From Methylococcaceae bacterium UBA975 (lineage in GTDB: Bacteria; Pseudomonadota; Gammaproteobacteria; Methylococcales; Cycloclasticaceae): a stretch of 64,000 nt of DNA. The stretch is taken from the NCBI GenBank assembly GCA_002292375.1, contig DBBV01000008.1, positions 52,899-116,898 of the forward strand. Reading direction: 5' to 3'. Below, one piece after another: positions 18,017-26,231 of the stretch. Each line of letters opens with the position of its first letter. Position 1 is the first letter of the stretch. Both the position numbers and the translations under genes were made by a program. Below the pieces are notes generated by a model. It was not told where the DNA came from, did no database searches, and saw nothing but the letters and a program-made list of their open reading frames with translations.

Positions 18017-19561
18017 ATGACCGCATTGGCTTCACGGCATATCCGATTGATGGATACCACCCTGCGTGATGGTGAGCAGACGCAGGGCGTGTCGTTTTCG
18101 CCTGCCGAAAAGGTCAGCATTGCCAAAGCCTTACTCAAATCATTACGCGTTGATCGGGTCGAGGTTGCATCGGCCTGTGTGTCAGAGGGCGAAAAAGAAG
18201 CCGTGCGTAGCATCAACGAGTGGGCGCAAAGCGCGGGCTATGGTGATGCAGTTGAAGTACTCGGGTTTGTCGATCATCAACGCAGCGTGGATTGGGTCTT
18301 AGAAACACAGGGCCGGGTTATTAATTTACTTACCAAAGGTAGCGAAAAACATTGCCGTGAACAACTTGGTAAAACACTCGATGAACACGTTGAACAAATC
18401 CTAACAACAGTGCAATACGCATTAGAAAAAGGACTTAAGGTCAATGTGTACTTGGAAGATTGGTCAAACGGTTACGCCGATAGCCCCGATTACGTGTACG
18501 CTTTAATGGACCGTATACAAAACGCGGGTATCAGTCATTTTATGCTGCCAGACACCTTGGGCGTGATGTCACCAGACGACGTGTTTGATAGCTTAAGCGA
18601 CATGTGCGCGCGTTACCCCAATGTAGAATTTGATTTTCATCCGCATAATGATTATGGCCTAGCCACGGCTAATATTATGGCGGCGGTACGTGCTGGCGTT
18701 AATACGGTGCATTGTACTGTCAACTGTTTAGGTGAACGGGCGGGGAATGCCTCTGTATCAGAAGTAACTGTGGTACTCCGCGATAAAATGGGTATGAAAC
18801 TGTCCATCGACGAAAGTCATATCGTGCGCTTAAGCAATATGGTCGAAAACTTTTCGGGCAAGTGGGTGGCTGCAAACGCACCGGTTATCGGTGAAGACGT
18901 GTTTACCCAAACGGCAGGCATCCATGCCGATGGTGATAAAAAAGGTGGCTTATATGAAAGCAAGCTGAGCCCAGAGCGATTTTCTCGGGTGCGCAGTTAC
19001 GCCTTGGGTAAAATGAGTGGTAAGGCCTCACTGAGTAAAAACCTCGAACGCCTTGGTATAACGCTGTCAGCAGAAAATCAAAAAAGGGTGTTAAATAGAA
19101 TTGTTCGCTTAGGTGATTCAAAACAAACCATCACCACCGAAGATCTACCCTTTATTATTGCCGACGTATTAGAAAGTGAAAACTATAAGCACATCAAATT
19201 ATTGGACTGCACGATTACCAGTCGTTTAGACCAGTCCTCGGTGGCGGCTATTAAAGTGGATGTTAATGGCGAACAGCACGAGTCAACAGGCACAGGAAAT
19301 GGTGGTTTTGATGCGTTTAAAGACGCCGCAAATAAGGTGTTAAAACACTACGATGCGTTGCTGCCCGAACTACTTGATTACGAAGTGCGAATCCCTAAAG
19401 GTGGGCACACCAATGCCTTAACCGAGTGTGTTATTACCTGGGATCGTGGAAACAAAAAACACAAAACGCGGGGCGTGCATTCAAACCAAGTGTTCGCATC
19501 AATTTTAGCGGCTTTACGAATGAGCAATACCCAGCTGCACGAAAAAGCTAACGGCGTGTAG
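18017..19561 (+). CDS. 2-isopropylmalate/citramalate synthase family (LeuA/CimA-like)
   Basis: 514 residues. The TIM-barrel catalytic part has LMDTTLRDGEQT at residues 11-22, DFHPHNDYGLA and NCLGERAGNA. The metal-binding His residues are present. A regulatory C-terminal domain follows (about 375-510, ending in the SNQVFASILAALR region). It condenses acetyl-CoA with 2-oxoisovalerate (leucine) or pyruvate (citramalate, isoleucine). The second choice is possible because the same leuCDB enzymes serve that route. Position after leuD favours a leucine role. Sequence alone cannot fix the substrate. Confidence 0.82.
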   Translation: MTALASRHIRLMDTTLRDGEQTQGVSFSPAEKVSIAKALLKSLRVDRVEVASACVSEGEKEAVRSINEWAQSAGYGDAVEVLGFVDHQRSVDWVLETQGRVINLLTKGSEKHCREQLGKTLDEHVEQILTTVQYALEKGLKVNVYLEDWSNGYADSPDYVYALMDRIQNAGISHFMLPDTLGVMSPDDVFDSLSDMCARYPNVEFDFHPHNDYGLATANIMAAVRAGVNTVHCTVNCLGERAGNASVSEVTVVLRDKMGMKLSIDESHIVRLSNMVENFSGKWVAANAPVIGEDVFTQTAGIHADGDKKGGLYESKLSPERFSRVRSYALGKMSGKASLSKNLERLGITLSAENQKRVLNRIVRLGDSKQTITTEDLPFIIADVLESENYKHIKLLDCTITSRLDQSSVAAIKVDVNGEQHESTGTGNGGFDAFKDAANKVLKHYDALLPELLDYEVRIPKGGHTNALTECVITWDRGNKKHKTRGVHSNQVFASILAALRMSNTQLHEKANGV

Positions 19562-19594
19562 CGCATTAAACGCGTAATAAATTAAGCAGGGCAT

Positions 19595-19628
19595 AAAAAA
19601 GGCTTACCCATTGGGTAAGCCTTTTTTA
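19595..19628. terminator. Bidirectional terminator between leuA-like gene and leuB
   Basis: AAAAAGGCTTACCCA / TTGGGTAAGCCTTTTTT hairpin with T/A tracts on both sides. It separates two convergent genes. Confidence 0.9.
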
Positions 19629-19646
19629 TTTAAAACCAACGTTTAT

Positions 19647-20756
19647 TTAGCTAACGCTTGGCATGGCTCTTAATTTTTCAACTACCTTATCGCCAAACGC
19701 ATCGGTGCTAATCATATTAACGCCACTGCCGGGTTTTGATAGGTCAGCGGTCGAAAAGCCATCAGCAAAAACACCTTGCATCGCCGCCCAAACATTTTTT
19801 GCTTCATCCGGCATATCAAAACTGTACTCCAACATCATAGCGACAGAACCTATCATTGAGTATGGGTTAGCAATGTTTTGTCCGGCAATGTCAGGTGCAG
19901 AACCGTGTGATGGTTCGTAGTAGGCTTTATCATCACCCAAACAAGCAGAAGGCATCAAGCCGAGTGACCCTAAAATACCGCCGCCTTGGTCGCTTAGGAT
20001 ATCGCCAAACATGTTCTCCATCACCATCACGTCAAACTGCGTTGGTTTTAAGCAAAGTAATGTCGCTACGGCATCAACTAAAATATTAATAACCTTAACC
20101 TCAGGGTATTCAGTGGCAACTTCTTCCATTACTTCATTCCAAAGCACGGAAGACTTCAAGACGTTACTTTTGTGGATATTATGCAGCACTTTTTTACGGC
20201 CGCTGGCCAACTTAAAGGCGTGGTGCATGATTTGACGAATTTGTGCTTCGTCATATTCCAGCGTTTCTTTAACGTAACGTAAGCCTTGGTCATTAACACC
20301 CACTTCTTTAGCACCAAAATATAAGCCACCGACTAATTCACGGACCATAATGATGTCGATACCCTCACCGATAATTTCAGCTTTTAAAGGTGAAAAATGT
20401 GCCAGGCCTTTCGGTAGCGATACTGGGCGGTAGTTAGCATAGGTGTTATAGCGACGACGCATCGGTAATAAAGCGCCGCGTTCTGGCTGTTTATCAATGG
20501 GGATTTTTTTAGATTCTTCGTGGCTTAAACCAATCGGGCCTTTGATGATTGCGTCGGCCTGATCGCAGATATCTTTAGTCGCTTGTGGAAACGGATCACC
20601 GGTTTCAAAGTAAGCGCAGGCTCCAAACAGTGCAGGCATTAACTCAAATGTAACATCATTGCGTTCTTCAACCAGTTTTAAGACCTTAACGGCCTCTTGC
20701 ATAATCTCTGGGCCAATACCGTCACCCGCCATAATGGCAATTTTGTAATTTTTCAT
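19647..20756 (-). CDS. leuB: LeuB, 3-isopropylmalate dehydrogenase
   Basis: About 369 residues from the ATG of MKNYKIAIMAGDGIGPEIM, preceded by AAAGG. A longer frame adds ten residues without support. The sequence has the isopropylmalate/isocitrate dehydrogenase fold marks NYRPVSLPKGL, VRELVGGLYFG and MFGDILSDQGGGILGSLGLMPSA, plus the NAD loop HGSAPDIAGQNIANP. It oxidatively decarboxylates 3-isopropylmalate. It is convergent with the rest of the leu cluster, so separately transcribed. Confidence 0.9.
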   Translation of the reverse strand: MKNYKIAIMAGDGIGPEIMQEAVKVLKLVEERNDVTFELMPALFGACAYFETGDPFPQATKDICDQADAIIKGPIGLSHEESKKIPIDKQPERGALLPMRRRYNTYANYRPVSLPKGLAHFSPLKAEIIGEGIDIIMVRELVGGLYFGAKEVGVNDQGLRYVKETLEYDEAQIRQIMHHAFKLASGRKKVLHNIHKSNVLKSSVLWNEVMEEVATEYPEVKVINILVDAVATLLCLKPTQFDVMVMENMFGDILSDQGGGILGSLGLMPSACLGDDKAYYEPSHGSAPDIAGQNIANPYSMIGSVAMMLEYSFDMPDEAKNVWAAMQGVFADGFSTADLSKPGSGVNMISTDAFGDKVVEKLRAMPSVS

Positions 20757-20912
20757 CGAAAACCTTTTGCTATGTGTGTGAGTCAATCCGCTATTTTACT
20801 TGACTACGGCGTTTGATGCCATGCGTTGCCCGTTTAGCTGTCGGATAGTTTTTATCTATCGTGTTGTTTAACGTATAATCGCGTTTTTTCACGTCTTTAT
20901 AGAGAGCACACC

Positions 20913-22004
20913 ATGGCGCTAAATTGCGGAATTGTTGGTTTACCCAACGTCGGTAAGTCGACTATTTTTAATGCCTTAACCAAGGCAACCATTGCGGCTG
21001 AAAACTACCCTTTTTGCACCATTGAGCCGAACACCGGCATCGTGCCCGTGCCCGATACACGTTTAGATAAACTGGCCGCACTGGTAAAGCCAGAGCGCGT
21101 TATCCCCACCACCTTTGAATTTGTTGATATCGCTGGGCTAGTTGCCGGTGCATCCAAAGGTGAAGGTTTGGGAAATCAGTTTTTAGCCAATATTCGCGAG
21201 TCCGACGCCATTGCCCATGTGGTTCGCTGTTTTGATGATGATGACGTGATTCACGTCGCCGGTAAAATCGATCCATTAGCCGATATCGAGGTAATTCAAA
21301 CCGAGCTGGCGTTAGCCGACATGACCTCTTTAGATAAGGCGCTATTAAAAGCGACTAAAGCGTCTAAATCGGGCAATAAAGACGAATTAAAACGTAAAAC
21401 GCTGATAGAAAAAGCCTTGGCTTATTTAGACGAGTCAATCACTTTACGCACATTGGGCTTATCAGCGGACGAACTTAAAATGCTCTCAGACTTGCAATTG
21501 CTCACCTTAAAGCCAATGTTATACATTGCCAATGTGCAGGACGACGGCTTTGAAAACAACCCGCACTTAGACCAAGTAGTGGAACTGGCAAACCAACAAG
21601 GCGCAGAGATCGTGGCGGTTTGCGCTGCGCTAGAAGCCGAAATTGTACAATTAGAAGAAGACGAAAGGCTCGAATTTTTAGCCGAAATGGGGCTCACTGA
21701 GCCGGGGTTAAACCGTGTTATTCGTGCCGGTTACAGCCTATTAGGTCTGCAAACCTACTTTACTGCAGGAGTGCAAGAAGTGAGGGCCTGGACAGTCAAA
21801 CAAGGCGCCACTGCACCGCAAGCGGCTGGGGTTATTCATAGTGATTTTGAAAAAGGCTTTATTCGCGCAGAAATAACCGCCTACGACGACTTTATTCAAT
21901 ACGGCGGCGAGCAGGGCGCAAAAGAAGCGGGCAAGTGGGGGCTCCAGGGTAAGGAGTACATCATGAAAGACGGTGATGTCACACACTTTAGGTTTAACAC
22001 CTAG
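20913..22004 (+). CDS. ychF: YchF/Ola1 redox-regulated ATPase
   Basis: 363 residues, the universal YchF length. G1 is GLPNVGKST, G3 is DIAGLVAGASKGEGLGN, the central helical hairpin is intact, and the TGS domain ends in EYIMKDGDVTHFRFN. It is an Obg-family P-loop NTPase that prefers ATP and acts in ribosome or stress physiology. It precedes tRNA-Met. Confidence 0.96.
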   Translation: MALNCGIVGLPNVGKSTIFNALTKATIAAENYPFCTIEPNTGIVPVPDTRLDKLAALVKPERVIPTTFEFVDIAGLVAGASKGEGLGNQFLANIRESDAIAHVVRCFDDDDVIHVAGKIDPLADIEVIQTELALADMTSLDKALLKATKASKSGNKDELKRKTLIEKALAYLDESITLRTLGLSADELKMLSDLQLLTLKPMLYIANVQDDGFENNPHLDQVVELANQQGAEIVAVCAALEAEIVQLEEDERLEFLAEMGLTEPGLNRVIRAGYSLLGLQTYFTAGVQEVRAWTVKQGATAPQAAGVIHSDFEKGFIRAEITAYDDFIQYGGEQGAKEAGKWGLQGKEYIMKDGDVTHFRFNT

Positions 22005-22071
22005 CCAAGGCGATGCTAAATGCTTGACAAAGTAGCCTAAAACCACGAAAATTCACGCCTTCAAAAAGTAT

Positions 22072-22148
22072 GGTCATGTAGCTCAGCTGGTTAGAGCACG
22101 GCATTCATAATGCCGGGGTCGGTGGTTCAAGTCCACCCATGACCACCA
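22072..22148 (+). tRNA. tRNA-Met (anticodon CAT), integration target
   Basis: 77 nt with acceptor GGTCATG / CATGACC, D-arm TAGCTCAGCTGGTTAGAGCA, anticodon loop ATTCATAAT (CAT), GGGGTC variable region and encoded CCA. The layout matches elongator tRNA-Met more than the Ile2 species, though a CAT tRNA read as Ile2 cannot be excluded. Its 3' part is the left copy of the 54-bp att repeat. Confidence 0.93.
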
Positions 22149-22157
22149 TTTCAAGCC
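22104..22157 (+). repeat. attL, 54-bp direct repeat (left copy)
   Basis: Identical over 54 bases to 27565-27618. It starts in the anticodon loop (TTCATAATGCCGG) and ends TTTCAAGCC after the tRNA CCA. The flanking base on each side differs between copies, which defines the limits. Confidence 0.95.
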
Positions 22158-22167
22158 GTCCCTTCAA

Positions 22168-22199
22168 AAATTACGCGACTTTTACGCGAGTTTACGCGA
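22168..22199 (+). repeat. Arm-type integrase sites inside attL
   Basis: Three short direct repeats of TTACGCG in 32 bases, overlapping the 3' end of the integrase gene. Related copies lie inside attR at 27451-27468 (TTACGCAGGTTTTACGCG). Repeats at both ends, close to the core, fit arm-binding sites of a tyrosine recombinase. Confidence 0.65.
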
Positions 22200-23211
22200 C
22201 TCTTAAAAAGAGGTGCTGGTTTCGGTTGCTCACGATCTTCTCAGCAGCGACTAATAAATTGTCAATTTCAGCCTTTGAGTAGTGTGTCGTAATCCGATGA
22301 GATTTATGACCTAATAAATCTTCACGGTCTTCCAAACTAACACCTGCCGCCCTAAGTCTTCTACCAAACGTATGACGTAAATCGTGCGCTCGACATTGAA
22401 GTAAGTTGGCTTTCTTTCTTGCAGTCGTCCAAGCCGTTCCAGTAATCCGAGTAAAGGGTCTTCCATGTTGAGTAAACACGTGTTCATTCTTTCTAGGTAA
22501 AGAATCAATTAAACGTTTTGCAATGCTATTAAGCGGAACAATACGCTCTTCTCCATTCTTTGTTTTATCGCCTGACAGAACAAATAAACCACTTTGATAA
22601 TCAGACCACTTAAGACGACACATTTCTTGGTCACGACAACCCGTATTAAGAGCGAATAAAACAATATTGGCTAAGTAGTCAGGCAATTCAAGCATTAAGC
22701 GGTGCTGCTCTTCCCAAGAGATCGGGTAGGGTTTACGACCATTGCTTTTTAATAACCTAAGAAGCGGTGCTTCACGTAACCAAGGTTGATTGTCTCTATC
22801 TCTCCATACACGTGCGGCCAGTGTCAGAATTCGCCTGATAACAGCTAATTCTCGGTTGATTGTGCCATTAGAAACGATCTGTTGTCGTTCCTTTATATAC
22901 GGCTCTAACGTTCCCATATGGATATAAGATAACGGTAGGCTGCCGATATATGGCATAACCCTTTTCAAGGCTTGTGCATCTCGTGGAAGGCTCTTTTTAT
23001 CTTCCTCCTTTAGGTATTTAGTTGCAGCTGACACGAAGCTCCTGTCACCACACGATGGATCAGATAATTCTTGAATACGCTTTGCTAAATAAAGCTCCGC
23101 TTGAATTAACGAATCTGTTCCAGTGCTCTCATAAAGTCTTGTTCCTCTGATGACTTTATTGATGTGCCAGTAGTTTCCCCTTTTGGTAAGACCTGTAGTT
23201 CTTTTTGACAT
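22192..23211 (-). CDS. int: Tyrosine recombinase (integrase) of the element
   Basis: 339 residues. The N-terminal arm-binding part (RGNYWHINKVIRGTRLYESTGT) precedes a SAM-like core-binding region and the catalytic domain with Arg in ALNTGCRDQEMCRL, the box AHDLRHTFGRRL (HxxR) and LLGHKSHRITTHYSKAE (His and the nucleophile Tyr). All catalytic residues are present. The gene points toward attL, 35 bases from the repeat. It should excise and integrate the element at tRNA-Met. Confidence 0.93.
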   Translation of the reverse strand: MSKRTTGLTKRGNYWHINKVIRGTRLYESTGTDSLIQAELYLAKRIQELSDPSCGDRSFVSAATKYLKEEDKKSLPRDAQALKRVMPYIGSLPLSYIHMGTLEPYIKERQQIVSNGTINRELAVIRRILTLAARVWRDRDNQPWLREAPLLRLLKSNGRKPYPISWEEQHRLMLELPDYLANIVLFALNTGCRDQEMCRLKWSDYQSGLFVLSGDKTKNGEERIVPLNSIAKRLIDSLPRKNEHVFTQHGRPFTRITGTAWTTARKKANLLQCRAHDLRHTFGRRLRAAGVSLEDREDLLGHKSHRITTHYSKAEIDNLLVAAEKIVSNRNQHLFLRVA

Positions 23212-23420
23212 ATTTCATCTCCAAGCCTACCTGCGCGGCTCTTATAATCGTCTATCCATTCGTCTAAATCAAGTCGGTCGAATGCGATCCCTTGTACGCC
23301 GATAGGAATATCAGAAATAAAAGGGCGTACTTCCTTATTAAATCTGTTTTTATCCATGCCCATATAAAACGGTGCGTCACGGTAGCGGATAAGGCGTGGT
23401 TGTATTAAGTTATTCACCGT
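23106..23420 (-). CDS. AlpA/excisionase-like DNA-binding protein
   Basis: About 104 residues if started at the GTG overlapping the rep stop (VNNLIQPRLIRYRD...). A longer frame to 23492 would overlap rep by 83 bases and lacks family support. The sequence DAPFYMGMDKNRFNKEVRP followed by GIAFDRLDLDEWIDDY is a MerR/AlpA-type helix-turn-helix of the kind that opens phage-like integration modules. Its 3' end overlaps the integrase gene by 106 bases in another frame. It is a likely recombination directionality factor or regulator. Confidence 0.72.
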   Translation of the reverse strand, partial: TVNNLIQPRLIRYRDAPFYMGMDKNRFNKEVRPFISDIPIGVQGIAFDRLDLDEWIDDYKSRAGRLGDEICQKELQVLPKGETTGTSIKSSEEQDFMRALEQIR

Positions 23421-24798
23421 CTTTAGCCTTTTTGTAGGCTTCGGCTTGAGCTGATACTCTAATATCTTTAGCCTTTTGTTCATGGTTGCCAAACGGTAAA
23501 TTAAACTTGCGCGCCTTTAATGAGGCCTTTTCATAAGCATAAGTATATAAATCTGACCCAGTAAATTCAGTTTTCGATGAGTGGTGAGTTTTAGCTTTTT
23601 GGACATACTCAAAGTTTGCATCGTAAACATCGGTGATGTTTTCGCGTGCCATAAATGACGTTAATGATCCAAGACCTGCTTCAAATAAATATCTATCTGT
23701 TGGTGAGTTATTAGGTCTAATAGGTTTTGGTTTGGCATCAAGAAAAGGCCCCCAATCAGCCTCAACAAGTTCAGTCCATAGTGGGTGCATAGGCCACCGT
23801 GATTTGGTGTCATCAGTGAGGCTAGGAACGGTCAACTTTAGCCATTGAGTGGTGGCATAAATCCATAAGCTGCCGAGCCTACGTAATAAATCATCAACGC
23901 TGGTAATTTGATGTTCAGACAATACTTTACGTTTAAACTGAAATTCAAGACGCCAGACATCTTGTTGTTCATCCCAGCCGTTTTCTTTCCACAGTGGTTT
24001 AAGGTAATCCTTTTTAGATTTTTTAATCTCTTCTGTTTTGTTGTACAGACGTGCAGAAATATCACCACCAAGGCCAAAACTAAAACCTGTGAAAATTTGC
24101 CCATTCCAATAATCTGAAAACTGTCTTGCACGACAAATCCAAGCCATTCGGGTTAACTCTTCAAAAAGGAAGGAGCAAGTAAAATCAATAAAGTGATCTG
24201 ACCGGCTAACTTTTGGGGTGTCTTCTATAGCGCCAAATGTCTCAACAATGGATGTTAGGTTGTCGTAACTGTTTTGAACGCCTTTATGCGCTAACCAATC
24301 GCTTTTAACCTGAGCATAGGCCAAAGGTATCCTTTTAGCAGTGGGGCTTGCTAATTGTATGCGGTAGGCATTATCAGAAAGAACATAGGGGTGTCGTCCT
24401 GCTCCTTTATCTGATACTTTGAACAAGTGGTTCTGATGTCGGTACATAGCGCTAGCATGATCAATTTCAAAAGGTGATTGAGCTGTTTTCTTTAGAGCGG
24501 ATAAAACAGCATTTTGATCATCAAAAAGCACCCCAGAATAAGAAAGATAAAGACTATCAACCCCACTACGGAGAATTTTAATAAAGTTATTAGGTGGTTG
24601 TTTGCAGTTTGTGGGTGCTGTGTTACTAGGCGGCGCACCAAATTCAGGAAGGTCATCATCAATGCTAGCTGACGAATCAACAGGCGTTAAATGATCGCCA
24701 ACGATCTGCGAAGACAACGGCCCTGCCGCGGTAGCGTCAGTCCTTGTCTTCGTAGAATCGTCGGCATGATGAAAAGCGGAAGATTTTTTTTGTTTCAT
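23410..24798 (-). CDS. Putative replication initiation protein
   Basis: 462 residues. After a disordered N-terminus (about 1-70) the core shows VSRSDHFIDFTCSF, SARLYNKTEEIKKS and VWRLEFQFKRKVL. These resemble the Rep_trans/replication initiation factor family, where RLYNKTxE and a Glu-rich strand surround the nicking Tyr. I infer rolling-circle-type initiation, with moderate certainty. Its presence suggests the excised circle can replicate. It lies upstream of the AlpA-like gene and integrase in one transcription unit. Confidence 0.65.
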   Translation of the reverse strand: MKQKKSSAFHHADDSTKTRTDATAAGPLSSQIVGDHLTPVDSSASIDDDLPEFGAPPSNTAPTNCKQPPNNFIKILRSGVDSLYLSYSGVLFDDQNAVLSALKKTAQSPFEIDHASAMYRHQNHLFKVSDKGAGRHPYVLSDNAYRIQLASPTAKRIPLAYAQVKSDWLAHKGVQNSYDNLTSIVETFGAIEDTPKVSRSDHFIDFTCSFLFEELTRMAWICRARQFSDYWNGQIFTGFSFGLGGDISARLYNKTEEIKKSKKDYLKPLWKENGWDEQQDVWRLEFQFKRKVLSEHQITSVDDLLRRLGSLWIYATTQWLKLTVPSLTDDTKSRWPMHPLWTELVEADWGPFLDAKPKPIRPNNSPTDRYLFEAGLGSLTSFMARENITDVYDANFEYVQKAKTHHSSKTEFTGSDLYTYAYEKASLKARKFNLPFGNHEQKAKDIRVSAQAEAYKKAKDGE

Positions 24799-24802
24799 TG
24801 TA

Positions 24803-24849
24803 GAACCTCATAAATAAAGGACGGATAAAGCCGTCGTTAGTAGAGGTTC
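24803..24849. repeat. Nested inverted repeats upstream of rep
   Basis: Outer arms are GAACCTC (24803-24809) and GAGGTTC (24843-24849). Inner arms are GACGG (24820-24824) and CCGTC (24831-24835) around ATAAAG. The structure sits four bases before the rep start. It could be an origin cruciform or a 5'-leader hairpin controlling rep. Confidence 0.55.
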
Positions 24850-24885
24850 CCTATGCTATGCACAAAAAATATTAACGGAAGGCAG

Positions 24886-25752
24886 TCAAAAATAATTTAA
24901 CTGCATATTTTTCTTTTTATATTCGTTTAGTCTCTTGCTTAAATAGCCCACGTCTTCATTGCCGTACTCTTTTCCATAAACGCCAACTTCTATTAAGAGG
25001 TCTAGAAGGCCTTCTCTCGGCATTTCTAAATAACCCTCATCATCGAGAATTGCAAAAGCAAGGTAAAGTTTTCTATATCTGATTTTTCCTGACAAAATTG
25101 GAGTGCTGATTCGTCTACCAATTTTGTTAAGAAAACTCTTATCTTTTCCTAGTTGGGCTTTAATTATTCTCTCTTGTACAAAAGGTAAATAGAGGATGGT
25201 TCTGTCAATATGAATGGCTTCACAAAGTGAATCGTCATTTCCATTTTTAGCTTCGCCAATCAATGTGCAGATAGATTTACCATGAAGCATGAGTGCTAAG
25301 TAATTAAACAGGTTTGTGAGCATAGACAAGATCAAAAGAGAGATTTGTTTAGTGACCTCAACCTGTTCTTCGTTGGAGGCATTCTCAAAATCAGTTTTAA
25401 ATTTATCTAATTCGTCTGGGTTGGGATGTTTCAACTGGTTTTCATTGAACTCATCAATAAATTCTTTCGTAATCTTGGCTTTACTCTCAAGAGGTGTTTT
25501 AGCCATGTTTTTAAGTTCTTGATGGGTGTAAGACATTAATGGGATAAAGGCTTTTAATGTTTTTGGATCCTCGTAATACTTAGCCCAATCAGAAATTTTC
25601 AAATTATGTATGATTTGAATTAAGTCATCACCAAGGTTGAGCCAACCACCATCTTTTTCAACTTCATGGAGAAAGCTATCGATTTCAGGAAGAAGGATAG
25701 TCAATAATTGTTTTATATTTTTTAGGTGCTCTGCTGAGAGTTTCTCGTCCAT
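24886..25752 (-). CDS. Unrecognised cargo protein, 288 aa
   Basis: I do not recognise a family. It is a mostly helical, Lys/Glu-rich protein with a hydrophobic helix at about 142-162 (ISLLILSMLTNLFNYLALML), too mixed to be a sure membrane span. No catalytic motif is visible. It is AT-rich compared with chromosomal neighbours, as is usual for mobile cargo. It is divergent from the small gene at 25821 and downstream of no known gene, so it may form its own unit. A defence or superinfection role is a guess from location only. Confidence 0.7.
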   Translation of the reverse strand: MDEKLSAEHLKNIKQLLTILLPEIDSFLHEVEKDGGWLNLGDDLIQIIHNLKISDWAKYYEDPKTLKAFIPLMSYTHQELKNMAKTPLESKAKITKEFIDEFNENQLKHPNPDELDKFKTDFENASNEEQVEVTKQISLLILSMLTNLFNYLALMLHGKSICTLIGEAKNGNDDSLCEAIHIDRTILYLPFVQERIIKAQLGKDKSFLNKIGRRISTPILSGKIRYRKLYLAFAILDDEGYLEMPREGLLDLLIEVGVYGKEYGNEDVGYLSKRLNEYKKKNMQLNYF

Positions 25753-25820
25753 AAGCTAATTTCCATTAATAATTATTTGTATACTAATATTAACTTAACT
25801 ACTTATTCAGGGAAGAAATT

Positions 25821-26192
25821 ATGAAAGAAGGAACTAATTACATTGCGCTGTGCATTACATTGACTATTGCCGTTTTCTTAGGAAATGGAATGATACTAGT
25901 CGTAGAAAAGGCTTGGACGAACTATGAATGGTCAGAAGCAGCAAAGGTGTTTCAAAAATCGACCGAAAGAATAAACATTGAATCCGCTCAACGAATGAAA
26001 GAAAGGCAAATTAAAAATCAACAAGCACTTATTCAAAGGCAGGAACAGAATAGATTAGCAAAAATTCAATCAGAAAAAGATCAAAACGCTCAACGGATTA
26101 ATCGACAAACTTGTGACTTTTGGGCTACTGAGTATCGGAAAGCGAGAAGTTCTTATAATAAAACGATGATGGATTCGGCGTGTAGTCGGTAA
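25821..26192 (+). CDS. Small membrane-anchored coiled-coil protein, unknown
   Basis: 123 residues with an N-terminal membrane helix (YIALCITLTIAVFLGNGMIL) followed by a long charged helix rich in Gln/Arg/Lys/Glu (ERINIESAQRMKERQIKNQQ). There are two Cys near the C-terminus (CDFWATEYRKARSSYNKTMM). SD GGGAAG lies nine bases before the ATG. It is the only plus-strand gene in the element. Function unknown. Confidence 0.62.
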   Translation: MKEGTNYIALCITLTIAVFLGNGMILVVEKAWTNYEWSEAAKVFQKSTERINIESAQRMKERQIKNQQALIQRQEQNRLAKIQSEKDQNAQRINRQTCDFWATEYRKARSSYNKTMMDSACSR

Positions 26193-26231
26193 GCATAACG
26201 TGGAAGCTGTGCGGGGTAAACGAGCGCATTG

